Shown here piece after piece: positions 1 through 5,079 of a stretch of 5,079 bases of DNA. This stretch comes from Chlamydiia bacterium (GTDB taxonomy: Bacteria; Chlamydiota; Chlamydiia; Chlamydiales; FEN-1388), in contig JAQGPK010000193.1 in the NCBI GenBank assembly GCA_028293095.1, positions 1 through 5,079 of the forward strand, given 5' to 3'. The translations under genes and the position numbers were made by a program. Below the pieces are notes generated by a model. That model was given only the letters and a program-made list of their open reading frames with translations. It searched no databases and was not told the DNA's origin. Position 1 is the first letter of the stretch. Each line of letters opens with the position of its first letter.

Positions 1-2151
1 ATATAACGCATACACCGGTACACCATTTCTTCCTAAAGCGCGTAAGGCTTTTGTGATTGTTTCATCATTTTGCGTCCAATCAGCAAACATCTTCACAACA
101 CCATATTCTATAAATGCCTCACGCACACTGCTTGACTCTAATACGAATCCATTCGTCTGACAGGTTAAGCACCATTTTGCAGAAAAATCTAGAAATACAG
201 GAATGTGTTTCGCTCTCAGCTCTGCCAATCGCTCAGGCGAAAAGGGCTCCCATTCTTTTCCATTCACCATCACTTCATTCAAATCCCTAGAAATATCCTT
301 ATGGATAGAGCGCGATTTTGAATGATTCACTTCAATAAAAAGAAGGCTTGCGCCGCCTATAACAAAACCAAAAGCGATTAACTTAGCAATAGCTCGTGTA
401 AAATTTTTACGACCAAATCCCGCCCATGTACCATAAATCCAAAAGCCAAATGCAATCAGGAAAAAAGAAATAAAAACATACACCATCGATAACTGATTAG
501 TCTCTGCCTGTAATACCCAAATCAACCATAAGACAGTAGCTAAGAGGAAAAAGCCCATTAACTGCTTGAATGTAACCATCCAGCGGCCAGGCTTTGGTAT
601 CAAATGTAAAAGACCTGGAAAAAGAGAGAGCAAAAGATAGGGAAAGGCCATTCCTATTCCAACTGTTGTAAAAATTGCAAAGCCATACAGAGGGCTGAAT
701 ATCGCAGCAAAACCAATCGCTGAGCCTAAAAGAGGCCCTGTACAAGGCGAGGCTACAAAAGTTGCCAGGATTCCACTAAAAAAGGATGAAACTGCAGAAG
801 GTAACTCAAAGGCAAGTGGAGAGCCTACTTTAGCAACTTCATCAAGTTCTGCTGCAATGGCTGCAATCTTTGTACCAAATTCAAAAACTCCAAAAAGGCT
901 TAATGATAAGATAAAGAGCACAATAATGAGTCCAGTGACAAAGAGCGGCTCTTGTAGCTGAAATCCCCAGCCAACTGTTTTTCCTAACGACTGGAGTATA
1001 AAAATTGCACCTACTAGTAGCCAAAAAGAAAATACTATTCCAAAAGAAAAGGCAAGGCCATGTTTAAAGGTGGTTACTCTTTTCTGACCCTGCATGCGCA
1101 TAAATTGAAATACTTTTAAGCTTACAACAGGAAGCACACAAGGCATGATGTTCAAAATCATTCCTCCGAAAAAAGCTAAAAAGAGCACATAGGCAAACTC
1201 TGATCCGAGAAAATTTCTAATTTGATCCAACTTTTGCGCTCCCCAATTTTGCACTGTTTTCGATAAGGCTTGAGGGTCTATCGAGTCGTTATTTTGTTGT
1301 GGCTCAGAGCAAGGCTTAGGTACACCAAATTTATCAACTGATGAAATGTGTAAGGCCAAATCTTTTTGAAAGGCAGACGGTGAAAAACTTACTACAAGCA
1401 CCCCTTCAAGCGGTTTTTGATCTTTGGGAAGTATAGGCACAAAAAGCTTTTGCCCATCTGAAGAAACCCTCCACGCAGGAATATATTGGGGACTTAAGGC
1501 GTTAGGATCTTCGGAGAAGAAAAAAACATTTTGAATATCTGCAAAAGACTCTCTTAAAGGAGAGAGCTGGATTTCAATAGTCTCACCATTTTTTTCTAAG
1601 GAGTACTCCGTGTTATTTTTCGGAAGAAGTGCTCTTGCTTTGACAAAATCATCTCTAAACAAGGGGTTAATCGCAGCCTGCTCCGCTACATCCAATGACG
1701 TCTGAAGCTGCGCTTTTCCTGGAATACAGGAGCTTCCGCAAGCAACCCAGGAAATCTCTGCTTGAAGATTGATGTGTGAAGAAATTGGCAAGTTCGTATC
1801 TGTAGATAGCAGGATAAGAAGAGCGCAATTTTCTGAATAGCCAAAGAGTACAGAGTTGCCAGTTTCTATACGACTGGGCGTCGGAAAAAGAATTTCTTGT
1901 ACGTGAACACCTTGTGGTAAAATCCACTGTATTTTAGGCGGCGCGCCTGTCTCTCCAGGATTTTTCCAATAAAGATGCCATCCTGGCTGCATCGAAAAAC
2001 GCACTAGTAATGAAAATTGATCTCCTGGAGTAATCGTCTTCATTTCAGAAATCAATTCGCAAGAAACTGGAGAGGATGTATCTTGAGCATGCAATCTGCA
2101 AGAAAAGAGTAAAAAAAGAACTAGATACATCGAAAATTTTATTCGTTTCAT
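1..2151 (-). CDS. dsbD: Thiol:disulfide interchange protein DsbD (ScsB-like long form), C-terminus cut by window edge
   Basis: This inner-membrane reductase passes electrons from cytoplasmic thioredoxin to periplasmic disulfide isomerases and related enzymes. 717 codons are visible. Residues 1-22 are a signal peptide, ending either at a signal peptidase I site (LHA|Q) or at a weak lipobox (LFSC, Cys18). The periplasmic alpha region (about 23-310) holds FGYSEN and a redox pair in WVACGSSCIPG (Cys138, Cys142). The membrane core (about 317-606, roughly eight helices) has the paired cysteines in NIMPCVLP (Cys338) and ASPCTGP (Cys470). The gamma thioredoxin domain (about 620 onward) has KWCLTCQ (Cys661, Cys664) and cis-proline loop GVP (Pro712). 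The frame is still open at the edge; probably only a few tens of residues are missing. All three cysteine pairs of the DsbD relay are present. The alpha region is about twice the E. coli length and resembles ScsB-type proteins. The start at 2151 is chosen because AAGGTG lies 4 nt upstream and a signal peptide follows at once. It is divergent from exbB. Confidence 0.95.
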   Translation of the reverse strand, partial: MKRIKFSMYLVLFLLFSCRLHAQDTSSPVSCELISEMKTITPGDQFSLLVRFSMQPGWHLYWKNPGETGAPPKIQWILPQGVHVQEILFPTPSRIETGNSVLFGYSENCALLILLSTDTNLPISSHINLQAEISWVACGSSCIPGKAQLQTSLDVAEQAAINPLFRDDFVKARALLPKNNTEYSLEKNGETIEIQLSPLRESFADIQNVFFFSEDPNALSPQYIPAWRVSSDGQKLFVPILPKDQKPLEGVLVVSFSPSAFQKDLALHISSVDKFGVPKPCSEPQQNNDSIDPQALSKTVQNWGAQKLDQIRNFLGSEFAYVLFLAFFGGMILNIMPCVLPVVSLKVFQFMRMQGQKRVTTFKHGLAFSFGIVFSFWLLVGAIFILQSLGKTVGWGFQLQEPLFVTGLIIVLFILSLSLFGVFEFGTKIAAIAAELDEVAKVGSPLAFELPSAVSSFFSGILATFVASPCTGPLLGSAIGFAAIFSPLYGFAIFTTVGIGMAFPYLLLSLFPGLLHLIPKPGRWMVTFKQLMGFFLLATVLWLIWVLQAETNQLSMVYVFISFFLIAFGFWIYGTWAGFGRKNFTRAIAKLIAFGFVIGGASLLFIEVNHSKSRSIHKDISRDLNEVMVNGKEWEPFSPERLAELRAKHIPVFLDFSAKWCLTCQTNGFVLESSSVREAFIEYGVVKMFADWTQNDETITKALRALGRNGVPVYALY

Positions 2152-2155
2152 ACTT

Positions 2156-2161
2156 CACCTT
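2156..2161 (-). promoter_or_regulatory. Ribosome binding site of dsbD
   Basis: On the minus strand AAGGTG lies 4 nt before the ATG at 2151. This supports that start over the next in-frame methionine (residue 8), which would cut into the signal peptide. Confidence 0.7.
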
Positions 2162-2163
2162 CG

Positions 2164-2192
2164 TTGACAAATTGCTCTTTTTACGATACTTT
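2164..2192 (+). promoter_or_regulatory. Predicted sigma70-type promoter of the exbB-exbD-tonB/tolA operon
   Basis: A perfect -35 hexamer TTGACA (2164-2169) is followed by GATACT (2185-2190, 15-nt spacer, 4 of 6 matches to TATAAT) or TACTTT (2187-2192, 17-nt spacer, 3 of 6). Transcription would start near 2197-2200, leaving a leader of about 45 nt before exbB. The -35 is convincing; the -10 is ambiguous, which is common for chlamydial sigma66 promoters. Confidence 0.5.
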
Positions 2193-2243
2193 AAGGACAG
2201 TTACAGAGTACCTATTTACTAGACTAAACCACAGAGACAATCA

Positions 2244-2981
2244 ATGTTTTTTTTACTTGATAGCAACCCATTCTTCGATGCATACATTGAATCTGACTTT
2301 ATCGGTAAGCTCATTTTTCTGGGACTTATCGCACTTTCAATTATCACTTGGAGTGTCCTTATCCATAAACTCTGGATTATAAAGCGAGTACAGAAAAATT
2401 CCCTCTCTTTTCGCAAATCTTTTTCCGAACAGAAGCAAAATCCTCTCGATGTCCACTATACTATAACAAATGATCCCGAGTGTCCGAACGCTTTTTATAT
2501 CATTTATGAACTTCTTAAGACAAAGACTTTAGAAATCCTCGATAAAAATCAACGAGTCACACAACTTGAAAAAAGGGGATCGCAACCAACGGGTTATCTC
2601 TCTCCTTCAGATATTGCGCTGCTCGACTCCTGTAACCAATCTGCCATCTCTTCTCTTACAAAATATCTCGATAAGAACCTCTATATTCTCTCAACTATCG
2701 TTACTTTAGCCCCTTTTCTTGGTCTATTAGGTACAGTATATGGAATTCTAGTCACCTTTTCGAGCATGAAGACAGATCCATCCGCTGCATCTAATCAGGT
2801 TGTGCTTGGAGGATTGTCTCTCGCGCTCACCACTACCGTAATCGGTCTTATCGATGCTATTCCTGCTCTGATTGGATATAACTACCTTAAGAATATTGTT
2901 CATGACTTTGATAATGAAATGGGACGATTTGCAAATGATGCCCTCTGTAGCGTTGAACTGCACTACCGCAAGGTAGAATAA
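2244..2981 (+). CDS. exbB: ExbB/TolQ/MotA-family proton channel protein
   Basis: This is the stator-like subunit of the inner-membrane motor that uses proton-motive force with ExbD to energise a TonB/TolA transducer. Its 245 residues are close to E. coli ExbB. TM1 is about 20-41. A cytoplasmic loop (about 45-140) follows. TM2 is about 147-171 with the family signature APFLGLLGTVYGI (Thr164 is the pore threonine). TM3 is about 191-213 with VIGLIDAIPALIGYN. The TM3 threonine (Thr198) is kept, but the position aligning with the conserved Glu (E. coli ExbB Glu176) is Leu193, and an Asp (204) sits 11 residues further on where alanine is usual. The start has a poor Shine-Dalgarno and is followed by eight T; an in-frame stop at 2220-2222 and no other early ATG support it. 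Its stop overlaps exbD by 1 bp. Given the TolA-like partner, tolQ would be an equally fair name. Confidence 0.93.
   Translation: MFFLLDSNPFFDAYIESDFIGKLIFLGLIALSIITWSVLIHKLWIIKRVQKNSLSFRKSFSEQKQNPLDVHYTITNDPECPNAFYIIYELLKTKTLEILDKNQRVTQLEKRGSQPTGYLSPSDIALLDSCNQSAISSLTKYLDKNLYILSTIVTLAPFLGLLGTVYGILVTFSSMKTDPSAASNQVVLGGLSLALTTTVIGLIDAIPALIGYNYLKNIVHDFDNEMGRFANDALCSVELHYRKVE
2970..2976 (+). promoter_or_regulatory. Ribosome binding site of exbD inside the end of exbB
   Basis: AAGGTAG lies within the last codons of exbB, with AAGG 7 nt before the exbD ATG at 2981. With the TAATG stop-start overlap, this suggests both independent initiation and translational coupling. Confidence 0.6.
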
Positions 2982-3403
2982 TGCGTAGGTCATCTTCAAG
3001 AAAATCTTTAACGACGCCACAAGAGCCCATAATTAACATTACCCCTTTAATCGATGTGGTCTTTGTTGTTCTCATCGCCTTCATCGTGATCGCGCCTCTC
3101 TTAGAAATGGATCGTATAGCCCTTGCTCAAGGCTCACAAAAGGCGCATGCTCCGATCCATTTTCAAGATACAAGCGATATCCAAATCCACGTCTACGAAG
3201 ACAATACAATTGCCTTTAACTCTCAGAAAATCTCTCTACAAGATCTCCCACGTCTTCTAATAGATGCCAGACAAAAATACCCTAAAGCACGCCCCCAATT
3301 ATTCCATGATAAAAAAGCCTATTTTGGAACCTATCAAGCAGTAAAAAACAAACTCGAAGCCTCTGGTTTTGAGGAAATGGATATCGTTTTGTCACCAACA
3401 TGA
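2981..3403 (+). CDS. exbD: ExbD/TolR-family proton-channel subunit
   Basis: ExbD is the partner of ExbB. Its single helix sits in the ExbB pore and carries the essential protonatable aspartate; its periplasmic domain controls or contacts the transducer. The protein has 140 residues, the usual family size. A short basic cytoplasmic tail (RRSSSRK) is followed by the hallmark INITPLIDVVFVVLIAF, in which Asp25 is the proton carrier and has the same number as in E. coli ExbD. The TM helix spans about 23-41. The rest (about 42-140) is a periplasmic ExbD/TolR domain with DIQIHVYEDNTIAFN, a middle LPRLL helix and the terminal MDIVLSPT strand. The start ATG overlaps the exbB stop by 1 bp, and the stop overlaps the next gene by 4 bp (ATGA), so the three proteins are almost certainly co-translated. 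No key residue is missing. ExbD versus TolR cannot be decided from the sequence alone. Confidence 0.93.
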   Translation: MRRSSSRKSLTTPQEPIINITPLIDVVFVVLIAFIVIAPLLEMDRIALAQGSQKAHAPIHFQDTSDIQIHVYEDNTIAFNSQKISLQDLPRLLIDARQKYPKARPQLFHDKKAYFGTYQAVKNKLEASGFEEMDIVLSPT

Positions 3404-4608
3404 ATGAATTCGACTTTGAAAACAGCCCTTCAAATTCATGGAAAGCGGCAGTGTTTATCAGCTGTATCCATGCAGCGATCATTGCTTTTGCTGTTTTCTA
3501 CACATCCTCTATCGAAAAGGAAAGACCAAAAAAAATCCTTGTTAATACGGTCACACTTCATCCTCGCCAAGAAGCTATTTTCCAAGAGACTCACGATGCA
3601 CAAATAACTCTTACAACCCCTTCTATAATAAACGAAGAACCTGTAGCAGAGCCTACATCTATTATAGAAAAGGCTCTCGAAGAACCTATAGCTATTGAAA
3701 AGGAAGTAGCTTTAGAGGTATCTTCCCCGCAAGAGCCCGCTCCAGAAGAGCCTACACCTACGCCAGAACCAGAAGAAGAGCCTGAAGTGCTACCACCAGA
3801 GCCCAAGCCAGTCAGCAAAAAAGTAGAACAAAAACCTACAAAAAAACCTCTTCCGAAGCAATTGCCAAAAGCAAAGCCTGTAAAAAAAGCAATACCTAAA
3901 CCGAAACCAAAAAAACCACCTGCTAAAAAAGTAGAAAAAAAAGAGTCACCTCAACCGCAAAAAAAAACGCCTCCTCAACCTCCAAAGAGCAACCCAGAAT
4001 CACAAAAGAAAAGAGAACAGGCGAAAAAAGACCAAGCAATTAAAGAGCAGCACAAAAAGGCAGCACAAAAAGCGGCACAAGAAGAAGTGACCAGAAAAGA
4101 ACAAGAGAGAAAACTTGCACAAGAGGCGGCTCAACGTAAAGAGCAGGCAAGAAAGCAAGCTTTAATTAGCGATGCCCTATCTTCTTTAAACCAGTCAGAC
4201 GCTGCAGCTCATCAAAAAAAGGCGTTGAGCGGAAGCTCTGGATCATCCTCTTCTAAAGGACCATCAAAAATTGCATCCCTTGCTTCAGCCTCATGCGTTG
4301 CCATTACATCAGAGCCTACGGATGGGAGTAGACTGACAGGCCAAGAAAGAAGTTATGAAGGAGAACTTGTCTCAAGACTCAAACTTTCCTTACGCCTTCC
4401 AGACTATGGAGAGGTTAAAATCAAACTCACGCTATCTAGGCAAGGTAAAGTGACTAAGGTCACCGTAATTTCTGCAAAAAGTGCACGAAACAAAGAATAT
4501 GTTCAAAAAATGCTCCCTAGCATTTCATTCCCTCGCTTTGGTAGCAGTTTTGAAGGTAAAGAAGAACACACATTTCAGCTGAGCCTCAGTAACGATGTGA
4601 GTTATTAA
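3400..4608 (+). CDS. TonB/TolA-like periplasm-spanning energy transducer
   Basis: This protein probably transmits ExbB-ExbD motion across the periplasm to outer-membrane partners. Its 402 residues are close to E. coli TolA (421) and longer than TonB (239). In order: a short cytoplasmic tail; one TM helix (about 16-36) with ISCIHAAIIAF, whose His24 matches the TonB anchor histidine (TonB has SVCIH); an acidic Pro/Glu-rich stretch (about 79-136); a Lys/Pro-rich stretch (about 134-200) typical of TonB; an Ala/Gln/Lys-rich, probably helical segment (about 201-258) typical of TolA; a Ser/Gly linker (about 277-287); and a C-terminal domain (about 317-398). That last domain has TonB_C-like EVKIKLTLSRQGKVTKV and VISAKS, preceded by SYEGELVSRLKLSL, which recalls the first helix of TolA domain III. 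The start overlaps the exbD stop (ATGA) and has no close Shine-Dalgarno, implying translational coupling. By position it corresponds to chlamydial CT598 (from memory). Role class is likely; TonB versus TolA is unresolved. Confidence 0.85.
   Translation: MNEFDFENSPSNSWKAAVFISCIHAAIIAFAVFYTSSIEKERPKKILVNTVTLHPRQEAIFQETHDAQITLTTPSIINEEPVAEPTSIIEKALEEPIAIEKEVALEVSSPQEPAPEEPTPTPEPEEEPEVLPPEPKPVSKKVEQKPTKKPLPKQLPKAKPVKKAIPKPKPKKPPAKKVEKKESPQPQKKTPPQPPKSNPESQKKREQAKKDQAIKEQHKKAAQKAAQEEVTRKEQERKLAQEAAQRKEQARKQALISDALSSLNQSDAAAHQKKALSGSSGSSSSKGPSKIASLASASCVAITSEPTDGSRLTGQERSYEGELVSRLKLSLRLPDYGEVKIKLTLSRQGKVTKVTVISAKSARNKEYVQKMLPSISFPRFGSSFEGKEEHTFQLSLSNDVSY
3634..4173 (+). repeat. Low-complexity Pro/Glu, Pro/Lys and Ala/Gln/Lys coding stretch
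   Basis: This is a compositionally biased part of the transducer gene encoding about residues 79-258. It changes from Glu/Pro-rich to Lys/Pro-rich to Ala/Gln/Lys-rich. The Lys codons are nearly all AAA, giving runs of seven (3909-3915), eight (3935-3942) and nine (3959-3967) adenines. The period is irregular, so this is biased composition rather than a true tandem repeat. Confidence 0.7.
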
Positions 4609-4675
4609 AAGATTCTGTCCTCTCTTTTTGACACAAGGGAAGCAGACATCGGGAGAGAAGAGACAAGTTCCTGAC

Positions 4676-4685
4676 TGAATATTCA
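4676..4685. repeat. 10-bp perfect palindrome TGAATATTCA
   Basis: This perfect inverted repeat has half-site TGAAT. It shares the GAAT/ATTC core with the ATTCATGAAT palindrome 70 bp downstream, so the two could bind the same dimeric regulator. Short AT-rich palindromes also arise by chance, so a role is only inferred. Confidence 0.35.
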
Positions 4686-4719
4686 AACTTGCAAATAGTG
4701 GCTAGCGCAAATTCATAGG

Positions 4720-4747
4720 CTGGAATAAGATGAATGGTATGGATAAT
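4720..4747 (+). promoter_or_regulatory. Candidate promoter of the gene at 4775
   Basis: GATAAT (4742-4747) matches TATAAT at five of six positions. CTGGAA (4720-4725) is a poor -35 at a 16-nt spacing. Transcription would begin near 4754, giving a leader of about 20 nt that keeps the strong ribosome binding site. The weak -35 suggests either a degenerate sigma66 promoter or dependence on an activator. Confidence 0.35.
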
Positions 4748-4755
4748 TCATGAAT
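4746..4755. repeat. 10-bp perfect palindrome ATTCATGAAT overlapping the predicted -10
   Basis: This perfect inverted repeat overlaps the end of the GATAAT box and the predicted transcription start. ATTCAT also occurs at 4711-4716 and ATGAAT at 4730-4735, so four copies of this hexamer (in either orientation) lie within 45 bp. The position would suit a repressor operator; this is inferred from placement only. Confidence 0.35.
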
Positions 4756-4762
4756 CCAAACC

Positions 4763-4768
4763 AAGGAG
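4763..4768 (+). promoter_or_regulatory. Strong ribosome binding site AAGGAG
   Basis: AAGGAG lies 6 nt before the ATG at 4775 and is the best Shine-Dalgarno in the window. It fixes the start there and argues that this partial frame is a real, well-translated gene. The nearby ATG at 4739, although in the same frame, runs into TGA after four codons. Confidence 0.75.
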
Positions 4769-4774
4769 ATCTAT

Positions 4775-5079
4775 ATGGGAAAAGCTCTTACAGGCGTTTT
4801 TGAAGAGGCCAGCAGGATAACTTTTGAGAGTGTTGTAGGCTCGATTATATGTGCATCTATAGCCCCCTATTCGGCCGCCATAGCGGTGTGGGCAGGATAT
4901 ACAGTAAGCGTCAAATCTCTTGCAATAGCGACCGTTGTAAGCAATGTCATGCTCTCTGTCTTTCAACATGAGAGAGGAGAAGAGCTGAGTGACTATCTCT
5001 CTAACGAAGCTCTTCGCTTAATTGTGGCAATCCCTCTGACTGCTGTTATATATACCCCTCTCTCCGGTGCTCTTTTTAC
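4775..5079 (+). CDS. Unrecognised small-residue-rich membrane protein, N-terminal part
   Basis: I do not recognise this protein. 101 complete codons are visible and the frame runs off the window. A short amphipathic start (MGKALTGVFEEASRITFES) leads into a long hydrophobic stretch (about 19-62) that reads as a hairpin of two helices broken by a Pro-Tyr (31-32) and a Gly-Tyr-Thr (41-43) turn. A charged segment follows (QHERGEELSDYLSNE, 64-78), then another hydrophobic stretch (about 79-101) with Pro87 and Pro95 that continues past the edge. There is no cleavable signal peptide. The closely spaced double helix resembles the bilobed hydrophobic domain of chlamydial inclusion-membrane (Inc) proteins, but a transporter or other polytopic protein fits as well. 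It has its own strong ribosome binding site and a promoter-like region, so it is probably transcribed separately from the upstream operon. Reality of the gene is likely; its function is unknown. Confidence 0.7.
   Translation, partial: MGKALTGVFEEASRITFESVVGSIICASIAPYSAAIAVWAGYTVSVKSLAIATVVSNVMLSVFQHERGEELSDYLSNEALRLIVAIPLTAVIYTPLSGALF

Larger units (their letters stand above)
2152..2243. promoter_or_regulatory. Divergent intergenic region between dsbD and exbB
   Basis: These 92 bp separate the divergent starts of dsbD and exbB and must hold both promoters unless one lies inside a coding region. The plus strand has a strong TTGACA box. The minus strand has only a weak candidate, TTGATT (2244-2239), 17 nt, TAGTAA (2221-2216), which touches the exbB start codon. 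Both candidates overlap in the same short interval, so a bound regulator could affect both units; no clear operator palindrome is visible. Confidence 0.6.
4609..4774. other. Non-coding gap between the transducer operon and the next gene
   Basis: These 166 bp hold no credible gene. They contain an orphan TTGACA (4628-4633) without a matching -10, a TGAATATTCA palindrome (4676-4685), and a promoter-like region just before the next gene. No GC-rich hairpin followed by a T-run is present, so where the upstream operon terminates is unclear. Confidence 0.6.

Noticed and set aside
1667..1927. Minus-strand open frame inside dsbD in another frame
   Set aside because: The overlapping dsbD frame carries the family motifs (for example WVACGSSCIPG), so this is a shadow.
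2164..2382. Plus-strand open frame of 72 codons starting in the intergenic region
   Set aside because: It overlaps the start of exbB in another frame, begins in the predicted -35 box, has no ribosome binding site and codes for no recognisable protein.
3404..3607. Alternative ATG at 3404 just after the exbD stop
   Set aside because: It opens a different frame that ends after 67 codons; the ATG at 3400 opens the 402-residue frame with a clear TonB-like anchor.
3591..3818. Gly/Ser-rich minus-strand open frame opposite the transducer gene
   Set aside because: It is the antisense image of the Pro/Glu-rich codons and has no start signals; the plus-strand gene explains it.
4628..4633. Perfect TTGACA hexamer after the transducer gene
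   Set aside because: No acceptable -10 hexamer is found 15-19 nt downstream; the region there is GGGAGAGAAG.
4616..4665. Possible terminator hairpin between CTCTC and GAGAG stretches after the transducer gene
   Set aside because: The stem needs a bulge and a mismatch, the loop is about 20 nt, and no T-run follows, so it does not qualify as an intrinsic terminator.
4748..4969. Minus-strand open frame of 73 codons with several Cys and Tyr
   Set aside because: It lies opposite the well-supported gene at 4775, has no ribosome binding site and no familiar motif.

Overview
The window carries a divergent pair of envelope transcription units and the start of an unrelated gene. The gene set and order (a dsbD-type reductase next to exbB, exbD and a TonB/TolA-like gene) match my recollection of the Chlamydia trachomatis dsbD-exbB-exbD-CT598 neighbourhood. 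GC looks moderate to low (about 40% by eye). I therefore infer a member of the Chlamydiota, probably one of the environmental families rather than Chlamydia itself. This rests on remembered synteny and protein character, not on a search.

Layout. Minus strand, 1-2151: a DsbD/ScsB-type thiol:disulfide reductase, complete at its N-terminus and cut by the window edge a few residues after the cis-proline of its C-terminal thioredoxin domain. 2152-2243: a 92-bp divergent intergenic region with a perfect TTGACA box pointing toward exbB. Plus strand, 2244-4608: a compact three-gene operon, exbB-exbD-tonB/tolA-like, whose junctions overlap by 1 bp (TAATG) and 4 bp (ATGA). 4609-4774: a 166-bp non-coding gap with two perfect 10-bp palindromes and a GATAAT box. 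4775 to the right edge: the first 101 codons of an unrecognised membrane protein with an excellent ribosome binding site.

How the genes work together. ExbB and ExbD form the inner-membrane, proton-driven motor. The 402-residue third protein is the periplasm-spanning transducer that carries the force to the outer membrane. It combines a TonB-like membrane anchor and Pro/Lys-rich stretch with a TolA-like Ala/Gln/Lys helical segment and overall length, so the operon could serve a TonB role, a Tol-Pal role or both. DsbD moves electrons from cytoplasmic thioredoxin across the inner membrane to periplasmic disulfide enzymes. That matters in chlamydiae because their outer envelope is held together by disulfide-crosslinked proteins.

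Points for a second look: the TM3 glutamate expected in ExbB is replaced by leucine; the transducer is a TonB/TolA hybrid; the expected downstream tolB-pal genes are absent and an unknown membrane protein is present instead; palindromes overlap the likely promoter of that unknown gene; and slippage-prone homopolymers lie in exbB and in the transducer gene. I see no RNA genes, insertion sequences, CRISPR arrays or attachment sites.
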